Notes under the pieces: model-generated
Database searches by the model: none
What the model saw: only the letters and a program-made list of their open reading frames with translations
What the model was told of the DNA's origin: nothing
NCBI RefSeq assembly: GCF_002257705.1
Contig: NZ_LSLK01000073.1
Coordinates: 1-64,000 of the forward strand
Source: Sporomusa silvacetica DSM 10669
GTDB lineage: Bacteria > Bacillota > Negativicutes > Sporomusales > Sporomusaceae
Direction: 5' to 3'
Length of the DNA: 64,000 nt
Part shown: positions 8,779 to 17,734 of the stretch, piece after piece
Position numbering within the stretch: position 1 is the first letter of the stretch
Layout: each line of letters starts with the position of its first letter
Made by a program: the position numbers and the translations under genes

Positions 8779-10326
8779 TTATTGTAGATCATACAGCAAG
8801 GAAATCATGCCTTCTTCACTTAGGTATCTGGGATCATATTTTTCCAGTTTTAATACATTGAAAAGTTTACTGCTGCTGGCACTAATACTTGATTTACCTA
8901 CCTTCATTTCTTCGGCTAATACGTTTATCGGCATATCGGCCTCACCATTATTAATATGGGAATAGACCTGAATGACAGCAGCAGCCCATACAGCTGGTTT
9001 TCGAACATTTACGGTGGTAATCCGAGAAAAATCCTGCCACATCTTCTGTGCCAAAACAGCATCATGCAATGAATAGCCAAATTGGGGCATATAAGTTGCA
9101 ATGGATTTTGTCACTGCCATATTAACGGCTTTTTCATCAGTTACCGGTTGCGGAAAGTTGCGTTCCATCTGTGCGTAAGAAGTAACATTAACCCTCGCCC
9201 AGGTAGCTAAAAGATCAATCGTGTGTCTTACCGCATTAGCATGTCGTTCAATAAAGTCATCCCAGGTAACACCCGGTTGTTGCAAATCTAACATAGCTTT
9301 CTGGCGATTAATTTCTTCCTTGATCCTGCGGCGCAAATTATTACTAATTTCAACACTGGTAATGAAATTAATCATAACCAATTCGTGTTCCTCTTGTTGT
9401 AGAAAGACGTGTCCATAAAACAACAATTTTTTAACAAGTTTATAATCATAATTTGGATTAGGCAAACGAATTTTTTCGTCAGTTAACAGATTAATACAAT
9501 CAACCCAATCCTGATTAACTACGCTCTCAACATAAAATACTGTAAACTTGGCTCCCATAAGTTCTTTCAGTATCTTTTGTTCCTCGGCATTCAACTGATT
9601 ACTACAATCCATTTCAAACTGCGTTATCGGTGTGCGGTCATTTGCCAGTAAATGATAATCAAATAAAAAATAATCCCAAAACCCCAGCCAGAATTCATCG
9701 TCATTTTCATCGTCCGGCATTTGCCCAAGCGGTCCCAAGTACAATGAAAGCGCCCGGTCAAAATCCTCAATGAAATTTTCTCGTTGGAAATAGGAACTAA
9801 ATTTATGCATCAACCGTTCTACCGCTTCACCAACTATGCTTCCAATATCTTTCGGTATAGTAGTAAGTGACGCTTCTTTGGGCAGCATGCTTTCCTCGTT
9901 CCCTGGTTCAATAAACTTAAGCTGCTTACCTCCAGTCATAAATGTCGCTGCCTGTTCAAGTTCCGTAGTATCAAAATGTATTTTTTTGGTGGCCAAATAG
10001 TCATAAAACTCTCGCAATACTTCAAATAAATGATTTACCATCTTAATATTGGGCTTAAAGCTTTCGGTTTGTACAATCATCCATTCAACAGCCAAACTAT
10101 ACTCGACAGCTGTCAGTTCATCAAGGGTTATATCACCTGAATAAGACAAATAAGATACAAACATTTGCAGATTGTGCCACCTATCACTTAATACCTGGTC
10201 ATCGGCTCCCTGCCAAGCCTTATGGCGCAAAAAACCTTCAATCCATTCTCGTTTTATTGCTGAATTCCATTCCAGTTCTTCAAAAAAGACCTGGACTTCA
10301 TCATAGACATTTTTTATGTTGGTCAT
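8779..10326 (-). CDS. Uncharacterised 515-aa protein with C-terminal HTH/cyclin-like domain
   Basis: Soluble, acidic, mostly helical protein with no signal peptide or membrane segment. I do not recognise the first 400 residues. The last 110 contain AVIQVYSHINNG, then INVLAEEMKVGKSSISASS and a DPRYLSEE tail. This matches the layout of TFIIB/cyclin-like helical domains with a helix-turn-helix seen in SEC-C/DUF6398-type proteins (from memory), so nucleic acid or protein binding is plausible. ATG 10326 follows GGAG at a rather long 12 nt. It leads a two-gene unit with the zinc-ribbon membrane protein. Confidence 0.6.
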   Translation of the reverse strand: MTNIKNVYDEVQVFFEELEWNSAIKREWIEGFLRHKAWQGADDQVLSDRWHNLQMFVSYLSYSGDITLDELTAVEYSLAVEWMIVQTESFKPNIKMVNHLFEVLREFYDYLATKKIHFDTTELEQAATFMTGGKQLKFIEPGNEESMLPKEASLTTIPKDIGSIVGEAVERLMHKFSSYFQRENFIEDFDRALSLYLGPLGQMPDDENDDEFWLGFWDYFLFDYHLLANDRTPITQFEMDCSNQLNAEEQKILKELMGAKFTVFYVESVVNQDWVDCINLLTDEKIRLPNPNYDYKLVKKLLFYGHVFLQQEEHELVMINFITSVEISNNLRRRIKEEINRQKAMLDLQQPGVTWDDFIERHANAVRHTIDLLATWARVNVTSYAQMERNFPQPVTDEKAVNMAVTKSIATYMPQFGYSLHDAVLAQKMWQDFSRITTVNVRKPAVWAAAVIQVYSHINNGEADMPINVLAEEMKVGKSSISASSSKLFNVLKLEKYDPRYLSEEGMISLLYDLQ

Positions 10327-10407
10327 GGTAAATTATTTAACTCCTTTAAGCACGTTAACGAACCTTATTATAACACGTTTACCCCCTCTAAACCAGTATT
10401 ATTCCAC

Positions 10408-11739
10408 TTATTGGAATTCTTTCCCATTAGTTAGTGCATTTAGGAATGTTTTTCCACTCCGTGTTTTAAGTGACAGATCACTAACAACCACGCGCATAAC
10501 TGATATGCGGCCCTCATCTGTACTATATCCACCCAGCGAATGAATAGCATATGGGTGACCATCCGGTTCTTCACCCAGATAAATCATAACATGGCCTGGC
10601 ATGTAGATAGCATCCCCTGGCTCCAATTTATTGATTTGTGTTACTCGATCATTTCCTGAAAATGCAATAGTACGGCCAGCGGCCAGCTCCTGTTCATCAG
10701 CATTGCGCGGCAGTTTTAAGCCAAAACTCCGGTATACATCAAGCACCAACGAAGAACAGTCCCAACTATCATGCATTCCGCCCCAGCCATAGCGCTGACC
10801 ATGTAATTTAAACACCTGACTAATAATATTAGCTCTGGTATATGGCAGATACCCGCGAACCACCTGATTATCTATCGGCACTGCAGCCCGCTCGAAAACT
10901 AACTCTCCCTGAGAACCACATACTGGTAGCTTAACAGTATAATTACCGTCTGCCTTTACTTGTTTTTCGCGAAGCAAAGAAACCTTGCTGTCAGCCAGAG
11001 GCAGTTTGGCTCCCATGGCAAACACATTATCCCCGATGGTAATTTTACGGGCTGTCACTGTTAGAAATTCCGCTGCATCAAGATATTCCAGCCACTCCTG
11101 CCGATTGGCAGCAACAGCTAACGCCTTGGCCGGCAGCCACCCCCGATAGTTATAGGTTTGGACATAATACCAATCTTTGTTCAAGCTTTCATGCAATATA
11201 ACAGCAGGTTCAGCCGGATCAATCGCCGTTTCCTGCAGCAAGTCAAATTCATGATCATCACTCTTGTCTGCCACAAAATCATTTGTAGGATAAGTCCTGA
11301 TATTAGCACGAGCCACAGTGAACGCAAACCGCACTGGGGTGCTAGGTGCAATCGCATCTATATTACACTTAGCCGCAAGCGTACTGTAATAATCAGTTGT
11401 AACCGTTTTACCATTTACATATTCCATATCCTCGGGCGGCTTAGGTATAGCGATCAGGCTTACCAATTTCTCCTTTGACAGTTGGCTTGGGTATTGGCGC
11501 AAATCAAAAACTGTATCAGGTGACTTGTCGATTACCGCCTGATTAAAGGCAGCAATCTGCTTGTGTTCCAAAATTACTTGATTAGGTTCTTGCAATTTAT
11601 TAATCCAAAAGGTTTCGTTAAGCATCATCGGGGCGACATTAGGCATCACCTTATATGCATCTGCCGCTGCTACCGGCCCTACAAAGGCTGCCATGGTAAC
11701 CATAGTAACCATGGTAACAAACAACAACAATCTTTTCAT
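10408..11739 (-). CDS. Exported SH3 / NlpC-P60 cell-wall peptidase
   Basis: 443 aa with a cleavable signal peptide (basic MKR, hydrophobic stretch to about 22, VAAADA). The middle holds two SH3-like regions (about 135-290), and the C-terminal NlpC/P60 domain has the catalytic Cys in DSWDCSSLVLDVYRSFG, the His in MPGHVMIYLG and a later polar HSLGG. The family cleaves gamma-D-Glu-meso-DAP bonds in peptidoglycan peptides; the length and SH3-type layout match the DUF-SH3/NlpC sporulation-era hydrolases of Firmicutes. The signal-peptide DNA carries a short tandem repeat of ATGGTTACT-type units encoding TMVTMVTM. Confidence 0.9.
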   Translation of the reverse strand: MKRLLLFVTMVTMVTMAAFVGPVAAADAYKVMPNVAPMMLNETFWINKLQEPNQVILEHKQIAAFNQAVIDKSPDTVFDLRQYPSQLSKEKLVSLIAIPKPPEDMEYVNGKTVTTDYYSTLAAKCNIDAIAPSTPVRFAFTVARANIRTYPTNDFVADKSDDHEFDLLQETAIDPAEPAVILHESLNKDWYYVQTYNYRGWLPAKALAVAANRQEWLEYLDAAEFLTVTARKITIGDNVFAMGAKLPLADSKVSLLREKQVKADGNYTVKLPVCGSQGELVFERAAVPIDNQVVRGYLPYTRANIISQVFKLHGQRYGWGGMHDSWDCSSLVLDVYRSFGLKLPRNADEQELAAGRTIAFSGNDRVTQINKLEPGDAIYMPGHVMIYLGEEPDGHPYAIHSLGGYSTDEGRISVMRVVVSDLSLKTRSGKTFLNALTNGKEFQ

Positions 11740-11888
11740 TCTTTACTTCCTCCTTCATTCGGCTAATCAGCCACTCATTTCCATTAAAGCATAATTCACC
11801 AATTTACTCGCACTATCCTGCAAGCATTGACAGAAATGATTGTCAGCTACCGTAAAAAATGCTATTCTGAAGATATAGGGGGTGAGGT

Positions 11889-13589
11889 ATGTCTGAACAG
11901 TTACTATTAGAAATGATTCAACGACTAAGCGTGGCCGCCACGCTTGCTTTTGTATTATCTCAAACTAGCATATTTCGACGTCTGATTAACCGCCGCAATA
12001 CTTGCCAGGATGCCTTGCTGCTTACTATTTTTTTTGGTCTTGTCGGCATCTCTGGAACCTATGCCGGTATACCCATAAATGATGCTATTGCCAATTCCCG
12101 GGTTGTCGGAGTTATGGCGGCCGGCCTTATCGGTGGACGTTTTATGGGAATATCAGCTGGCATCATTGCCGGCGGCCATCGTTACCTGCTCGGCGGCTTC
12201 ACTGCCTTGTCCTGCGCGTTAGCTAATATTTGCGAAGGCCTGCTGGCTGGCATGATTCACAAACACTACCCAGGGCGGCCAATTCCCTGGTGGCTCGCAC
12301 TTGTTGCCGGCGTTTTCGGGGAAACCATGCAAATGGGTATTATTTTATTAACAGCACGTCCCTATTATCTTGCCGTAGAACTTGTCAGCGAAATTGCTTT
12401 ACCCATGATTGTTGCCAATTCACTGGGCTTGATGGTATTTATGCTGATTATTAAAACAACCACTGATGCACAAGAAAAAATCAGCGCCGAACAATCCCAT
12501 AAGGCACTTCATATTGCAAACAAAACATTACCTTATTTAAGGCGCGGCCTCACTGCAGAATCGGCACAGGCAACAGCCCATATCATTTTGGCTACTGCCG
12601 GCTATGATGCCATAGCTATTACAGATACCGAGAAAGTAATAGCGTTTACAGGAGCAGAAAGTTCTCATCATGCCCCTGCTGTGAATACCAGTCTGACAAC
12701 AGCCACCCGCCAAGCGCTTGCCACCGGTCAGGTGCAGCTTGCCCGGGACAAGTCCGGCATCGGCTGCGCCCACGCTGGGTGTCGGCTTGCAAGTGCTATT
12801 GTTGTGCCACTAAAAAGCGCCGACAGAGTGATTGGTGCTTTAAAGCTATATTATACCCATAAGAGCAACCTCGGTCAGGCAGACATCGTTTTCGCTACCG
12901 GCCTGGCCCACTTATTTTCCACCCAGCTTGAACTTACCGAGATTGACCACCAGGCTAAAAGAGCTGACAAAGCCAAAATGAAAGCCCTGCACGCTCAGAT
13001 TAACCCCCACTTTTTATTTAATACCCTTAATACCATTACTTCGCTTATTCGCACCAAGCCTGATTTAGCGCGAGATTTGTTAATCAAATTAAGTATGATC
13101 TTCCGTTATACACTGCATAAGACCGGGCAAAATATTACCATCTATGAGGAGCTGGCACAAGTCCGCGCTTATCTTTCTATTGAGCAAGCCCGCCATGGTG
13201 AAAAGCTGGTGATAATTGAGGCAATCGAGCCCGAGCTTGGTCATTACCTGATTCCATCACTTACCATCCAGCCGCTGGTAGAAAACGCCATAAAACATGG
13301 CTTGCAGCCCAAACCTGCCGGTGGCTCACTTACGATTAAAGCTACTGCTTGCGGGGACGATATCGAAATAAATATTATTGACAACGGTGTTGGTATGGAT
13401 TTAGCAGCCCACAATCCACTTGAGCATCCAAGTGGTGAAAGTATTGGCTTAATCAATGTGCATGAACGCCTCTACGGACAATATGGCAGTAATTATGGCT
13501 TAACACTTACGAGCCAACCTGGCCAGGGCACCACAATTACATTGCGTTTTCCAAAACGCCTTACTGACGAGGTGGATGATTGTGCTTAA
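11889..13589 (+). CDS. LytS/YehU-type sensor histidine kinase
   Basis: 566 aa. An N-terminal 5TM-5TMR_LYT membrane domain (about 10-195) is followed by a GAF-like domain (about 215-345), a His_kinase domain with the phospho-acceptor in HAQINPHFLFNTLNTI, and a C-terminal HATPase with ENAIKHG and DNGVGMD. This is the LytS/BtsS class, whose members respond to extracellular pyruvate or to membrane potential. The stop overlaps the start of the LytTR response regulator. Because BtsS/BtsR pairs activate CstA-family pyruvate carriers in enterobacteria, the two CstA genes at 24.4 and 34.9 kb are plausible targets, by analogy only. Confidence 0.95.
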   Translation: MSEQLLLEMIQRLSVAATLAFVLSQTSIFRRLINRRNTCQDALLLTIFFGLVGISGTYAGIPINDAIANSRVVGVMAAGLIGGRFMGISAGIIAGGHRYLLGGFTALSCALANICEGLLAGMIHKHYPGRPIPWWLALVAGVFGETMQMGIILLTARPYYLAVELVSEIALPMIVANSLGLMVFMLIIKTTTDAQEKISAEQSHKALHIANKTLPYLRRGLTAESAQATAHIILATAGYDAIAITDTEKVIAFTGAESSHHAPAVNTSLTTATRQALATGQVQLARDKSGIGCAHAGCRLASAIVVPLKSADRVIGALKLYYTHKSNLGQADIVFATGLAHLFSTQLELTEIDHQAKRADKAKMKALHAQINPHFLFNTLNTITSLIRTKPDLARDLLIKLSMIFRYTLHKTGQNITIYEELAQVRAYLSIEQARHGEKLVIIEAIEPELGHYLIPSLTIQPLVENAIKHGLQPKPAGGSLTIKATACGDDIEINIIDNGVGMDLAAHNPLEHPSGESIGLINVHERLYGQYGSNYGLTLTSQPGQGTTITLRFPKRLTDEVDDCA

Positions 13590-14352
13590 AGCGATTATTG
13601 TTGATGACGAACTACCGGCTCGCGATGAACTAAAATTTTTGTTGTCCCAGCTGCCAGCTATCACCGTGATTGGTGAGGCGGACAACGGCCCGGCAGCAGT
13701 CGGCCTTGCAGCCCAGTGTGACCCTGATGTTGTATTCCTGGATATTCAAATGCGGGGTATGAGCGGCCTTGATACCGCACTAGCCCTACGAACGGCCGCG
13801 CCACAAGCCCTTATTGTTTTTGCCACAGCCTATGATGAATATGCACTTAAAGCATTTGAAATAGGCGCTGTTGATTATCTGCTAAAACCGTTTGAAAGTC
13901 AGCGAGTAACAGCTACCGTACTGCGTTTAGAAAAGTATCATCCAGAAGAATGGCAAGTAGCCACCACACGCCTTGATCAAACATTGGCTTCAGCAGTTCA
14001 ACAGCCAGTACACAAACTGGCTGTTGAAAAAAATGGCAAAATCATGTTAATTGATTATGATGATATTATCTATATTCATACCCTTACAGGTTTAGTTAGA
14101 ATTATAACCGTAGCAGGGGAATATAGCTACTCTGGTACGTTGACAGAACTACAAGAACGTCTGCGGGACACGCCCATTTTACGCGTACACAGAAGCTACC
14201 TTGTCCATATGGAAAAAGTTAAGGAAGTCATCCCCTGGTTCAAAGGTACTTACTGGCTAAAATTGTCTACACCTGGTAATAGCAGCTATATCGAAGTACC
14301 TGTCGGTAAAGGCCAAATAAAGAAATTAAAGGAAATCCTGGGACTTAAATAA
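13582..14352 (+). CDS. LytTR response regulator
   Basis: 256 aa, partner of the upstream kinase. The receiver domain (1 to about 120) has the acidic pocket IIVDDE, phospho-acceptor Asp in DVVFLDIQM and Lys in LLKPF. The C-terminal LytTR DNA-binding domain (about 150-253) contains IHRS-like RVHRSYLVHM and VPVGKG. I prefer the GTG at 13582 over the ATG at 13576, because GAGGTGG is 6 nt from the GTG but touches the ATG. The start overlaps the kinase by 8 nt, so translation is coupled. LytTR proteins bind direct repeats; I did not find a clear pair nearby. Confidence 0.95.
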   Translation: MLKAIIVDDELPARDELKFLLSQLPAITVIGEADNGPAAVGLAAQCDPDVVFLDIQMRGMSGLDTALALRTAAPQALIVFATAYDEYALKAFEIGAVDYLLKPFESQRVTATVLRLEKYHPEEWQVATTRLDQTLASAVQQPVHKLAVEKNGKIMLIDYDDIIYIHTLTGLVRIITVAGEYSYSGTLTELQERLRDTPILRVHRSYLVHMEKVKEVIPWFKGTYWLKLSTPGNSSYIEVPVGKGQIKKLKEILGLK

Positions 14353-14380
14353 GTACCAAAACCCAATTTTAAAATATATC

Positions 14381-14409
14381 TTGACTTTATAAATATCTCA
14401 TGATATATT
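14381..14409 (+). promoter_or_regulatory. Sigma-A promoter of the 65-aa gene
   Basis: TTGACT (14381-14386), 17-nt spacer, TATATT (14404-14409). The transcript would have a 5' UTR of about 135 nt before the ATG at 14553. Confidence 0.7.
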
Positions 14410-14552
14410 ATATAAGATTATTGTCCATGTGGTTATAAGCCTCTATTTAGAAAAAGTAGTTTTCCGAATTTCTCTTTGTTCTAATTAGTAATTGGTAGTA
14501 GTCGAAGGTAATTGCGGCTGATTACCCATTTAGAATAAAGGAGGAACCAGAT

Positions 14553-14750
14553 ATGAAACGTATTATATCATTAATTAAACGCCTAGCTTTTTTAGGCTAT
14601 TGCACCTTTGAAATTGAAAGTATAATTAAAGAGGCTATTGGTATTGACATCGTCAGCAACTTAAATGGTATCCAAGAACTGGCTGTTATCCAACATCTCG
14701 AGATGTACGAACAATTAGGGCTAAGTTATCTGGATACTTATAGTAAATAA
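14553..14750 (+). CDS. Small uncharacterised protein (65 aa)
   Basis: A real small gene: it has its own promoter at 14381-14409, an AAAGGAGG ribosome site and a strong terminator 10 bp after the stop. The protein starts basic and hydrophobic (MKRIISLIKRLAFLGY), then continues with acidic, amphipathic helices ending LGLSYLDTYSK. It has no signal peptide and no recognised domain. It resembles short conserved proteins of Negativicutes in size and style, but I cannot name a family. Being downstream of a LytTR system, it could be a target, which is speculation. Confidence 0.7.
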   Translation: MKRIISLIKRLAFLGYCTFEIESIIKEAIGIDIVSNLNGIQELAVIQHLEMYEQLGLSYLDTYSK

Positions 14751-14760
14751 GTACGTATTA

Positions 14761-14795
14761 AAAAATCCGCGTTCACTAAGTGAACGCGGATTTTT
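14761..14795. terminator. Bidirectional terminator
   Basis: AAAAATCCGCGTTCACT (14761-14777) and AGTGAACGCGGATTTTT (14779-14795) form a perfect 17-bp palindrome around one base. It serves the 65-aa gene and, in the other direction, the ABC export operon ending at 14806. Confidence 0.96.
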
Positions 14796-14805
14796 ACATG
14801 CGGGT

Positions 14806-15930
14806 TTAGGCGATCTTTTTTTGAAACTTCACGATGCTGATTGACAAAGCTACCAGAATATATACAATCAGGGCAAAGACCTGCGACCACAAGAAATTGA
14901 TGCCAATCCCTTTAAGAACGATTCCTCGCAATATTTCCAGATAGAAAGTCAGTGGCAGCAAATGTCCCAACTGGTAGAAAAGCTGCGGCATAGCTTCCCG
15001 GGGGAACATGAAACCAGATAACAGCACGCTAGGCAGAAATACAAAAAAAGACATTTGCATAGCCTGCATCTGGGTCCTGGTTACTGTTGAAATGAGTACT
15101 CCCAAAGACAAAGAGGCAATAATAAATAGTGTGGTCAAACTGTAAAGCAAGGCAATACTGCCCTTCATCGGCACAGCAAACACCAATGCGCCTACTACCA
15201 GCGCTAAGGTGGCCTGAACATAACCAACAAAAATATAGGGAATGATTTTCCCCAGAATCAATTCATGGGATTTCATCGGCGTTACAATCAATTGTTCAAG
15301 TGTACCCCGCTCCCGTTCACGAACAATAGCCATCGAAGTAATCATGACCATGGTCATGGTCAATATAATCCCCAATATACCTGGCACCATGTAAAATGCA
15401 GAAATAAAGTCAGGATTATACCAGGGGCGAATGCGAATATCAATTGGCGAAACTACCTGTTTTTTCTGCGAAACTTGCATCTGTTTTAACAGTATTTCTT
15501 GGGAACGTATCTGCCCGATTAATTGCGCCGACGAAATGGCCGAAGAGGCTGCCATTGAATCAGAGGCATCGACAATGACCTGCACGGCTGCGCTGCGCCC
15601 ATGCTTAATATTGTCCGTATAATCTGGTGGAATAATAATGCCTACCTTGGCCTTACCACTCTCAACAGCCTCGTTTACTTCCTGATAATTTTTTGCCACA
15701 TACTTCATGTCAAAATACTCACTGGCTTGAAAGGCAGACAGCAAATCACGACCCTCTTGCTGCAGCGATTGATCAAAGACAATAGTAGATAAGTGCTTGA
15801 CATCGGTATTAATTGCAAAACCAAACAGCAACAATTGCAAAATAGGCATGACTACCATCATAGCAAAAGTCAACCGGTCACGCCGCATTTGGATAAACTC
15901 TTTAATCAGCAAGGCTCTCAGGCGAATCAT
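14806..15930 (-). CDS. ABC-2 type exporter permease
   Basis: 374-aa permease of the YhhJ/YbhR class. The first membrane segment is at about 20-40 (MMVVMPILQLLLFGFAI), followed by a large extracytoplasmic domain of about 130 residues, then five membrane segments from about 175 to the end. The cytoplasmic motif RERERGTLEQLIVTPM is typical of ABC2_membrane_3 proteins. It is the last gene of a TetR - fusion protein - two ATPases - permease operon, overlapping the previous gene by 4 nt. Export of drugs or amphiphiles is likely; the substrate is not deducible. Confidence 0.92.
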   Translation of the reverse strand: MIRLRALLIKEFIQMRRDRLTFAMMVVMPILQLLLFGFAINTDVKHLSTIVFDQSLQQEGRDLLSAFQASEYFDMKYVAKNYQEVNEAVESGKAKVGIIIPPDYTDNIKHGRSAAVQVIVDASDSMAASSAISSAQLIGQIRSQEILLKQMQVSQKKQVVSPIDIRIRPWYNPDFISAFYMVPGILGIILTMTMVMITSMAIVRERERGTLEQLIVTPMKSHELILGKIIPYIFVGYVQATLALVVGALVFAVPMKGSIALLYSLTTLFIIASLSLGVLISTVTRTQMQAMQMSFFVFLPSVLLSGFMFPREAMPQLFYQLGHLLPLTFYLEILRGIVLKGIGINFLWSQVFALIVYILVALSISIVKFQKKIA

Positions 15931-16832
15931 ACGCTCAGCTCCTTACGTTTCGCTTTTACATAGTAAACAAAAACATCCTCAAGCGATGGAGTAATTACCT
16001 GATAGTCATAATTCTGATAATCTCTTAATTGCGCTTCATGGATAAGAACATGTACACTGGTTCCATAAGGATACACATCCAGGACCTCGCGCTCTTGCGC
16101 CACCAACTCACTAAACAGCCCCATAGGGTCCTCGGTCGGAATTTCAAGCAACGTTCCTGGCAAATCATGTTTAAGCTTGGCAGGTGTGTCATTCGCGATT
16201 AAACTACCTTCATAAATAAATCCGATAGAATCGCAGTGTTCAACCTCATCCATGAAATGAGTGGTAACCATCACTGTCGTCCCTTTGTTTGCCAACTCAT
16301 AAATAATATCCCAAAACATGCGGCGAGACTTAGGATCAACACCACCTGTTGGCTCATCCAAAAATAGAATTGACGGCTCATGCAAAATAGAGCAGCCTAA
16401 TGCCAGTCGCTGCTTCCAGCCACCGGCAAGGTTTGCGGTCATTTCCTGCTGACGGTCTTTCAGACTGGCCATGTCCAGCATATGCTCTATCCGTTCCTGC
16501 CGCTGAGGCCCTTTCAAACTATACAAACCGGCATAAAATTCAAGATTTTCAATCACCGTCAGGTCGTCATACAAACTAAACTTTTGTGACATATAGCCGA
16601 TTTTCGCTTTAATCGCTTCGGCTTGTGCTGCCAAATCCAGCCCCAGGATCTGACCACTCCCACTCGTGGGGGCCAAAATTCCGCATAACATGCGAATGGT
16701 TGTCGATTTTCCCGAACCATTAGGCCCTAAAAAACCATAAATACTACCTTGTGGAATTTTAAGGTTAACCTGATTAACAGCCACAAAGTCGCCGAAAACC
16801 CGGGTAAGGTTTTCTGTTTCTACAGCATACAT
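15927..16832 (-). CDS. ABC exporter ATP-binding subunit (second)
   Basis: 301 aa with Walker A GPNGSGKSTTIRM, Q-loop at YMSQKFSLYDDL, signature NLAGGWKQRLALG (the usual LSGG is LAGG), Walker B ILFLDEPTGGVDP and the H-loop MVTTHFMDE. The C-terminal 75 residues match the tail seen in YhiH/RbbA-like ATPases. Its coding sequence starts on the stop of the first ATPase (TAATG overlap), so the two form an obligate pair, equivalent to the fused ATPase of enterobacterial YhiH-type exporters. Confidence 0.94.
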   Translation of the reverse strand: MYAVETENLTRVFGDFVAVNQVNLKIPQGSIYGFLGPNGSGKSTTIRMLCGILAPTSGSGQILGLDLAAQAEAIKAKIGYMSQKFSLYDDLTVIENLEFYAGLYSLKGPQRQERIEHMLDMASLKDRQQEMTANLAGGWKQRLALGCSILHEPSILFLDEPTGGVDPKSRRMFWDIIYELANKGTTVMVTTHFMDEVEHCDSIGFIYEGSLIANDTPAKLKHDLPGTLLEIPTEDPMGLFSELVAQEREVLDVYPYGTSVHVLIHEAQLRDYQNYDYQVITPSLEDVFVYYVKAKRKELSV

Positions 16833-17734
16833 TACGGTTCCCCTCCCCCTGCCAGGTGAACAAATATATCCTCTAGCGTCGGTGGAATCTCACGGAGAGC
16901 ATATCCTGTCACTCCGGCTGCCTTTAGCGCGGCTTCAACTGACAGATTTACTTCTGCATTAGGTGCAGTTACCAAATGGTAGTGATCGCCAAATGCATTA
17001 ATGTCAAGAATCGGACACCCTGCCAGGATTTTTTTTATCTGTTTACCCTCCGCTTTAAGCTCCAGCAAACGGAATGGATATGCCGCCTTCAAGTGTGCGG
17101 GCGTATCGCAGGCCACAAGCTGGCCCTGATTCATAAATGCCACCTGTGTACACAGCTCAGCTTCATCCATATAAGGGGTAGAAACAAAGATTGTCATACC
17201 TTCTTTGTTCAGCCGGTACAGCATTTGCCAGAACTCTCGCCGGGAAACAGGGTCAACACCTGTGGTAGGCTCATCCAGAAAAAAAACTTTCGGCCGATGC
17301 ATAAGCCCGGCAGCCAACGCCAGCTTTTGCTTCATACCACCTGACAGATTGTCAGCCAAACGGTCCTTGAAGGGCAGCAGGTTAGTAAAAGCCAGGATTT
17401 CCGTACCTAACTCATTTACCCGCTTCTTATTCGCTCCGTATAAAGCACCGATAACGCGAATGTTTTCCATAACAGTGAGATCACCGTACAGACTGAATTT
17501 TTGCGGCACATAGCCGATTTGAGCTTTTACATTCTCAGCATTTTCACTACCCAGCAAACTTATACTGCCTGATGTTACTGCCATAATACCAGTAATCATA
17601 CGAATTGTCGTAGTCTTGCCTGCACCATCAGGCCCCACCAAGCCAAAGATTGTTCCGGCCGCGACCTTCAGATTAAGATTATCTACAGCCGTCAAAGCGC
17701 CAAACCTTCTGGTAACATTGGTAAGGGTAATCAT
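16832..17734 (-). CDS. ABC exporter ATP-binding subunit (first)
   Basis: 300 aa. Walker A is GPDGAGKTTTIRM, followed by YVPQKFSLYGDL, signature NLSGGMKQKLALA, Walker B VFFLDEPTTGVDP and H-loop-position FVSTPYMDE. The switch His is replaced by Pro (STPYMDE instead of STHYMDE), whereas the partner ATPase keeps the His. This suggests an asymmetric ATPase pair with one degenerate site, a known state in heterodimeric exporters. ATG overlaps the stop of the fusion-protein gene. Confidence 0.93.
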   Translation of the reverse strand: MITLTNVTRRFGALTAVDNLNLKVAAGTIFGLVGPDGAGKTTTIRMITGIMAVTSGSISLLGSENAENVKAQIGYVPQKFSLYGDLTVMENIRVIGALYGANKKRVNELGTEILAFTNLLPFKDRLADNLSGGMKQKLALAAGLMHRPKVFFLDEPTTGVDPVSRREFWQMLYRLNKEGMTIFVSTPYMDEAELCTQVAFMNQGQLVACDTPAHLKAAYPFRLLELKAEGKQIKKILAGCPILDINAFGDHYHLVTAPNAEVNLSVEAALKAAGVTGYALREIPPTLEDIFVHLAGGGEP

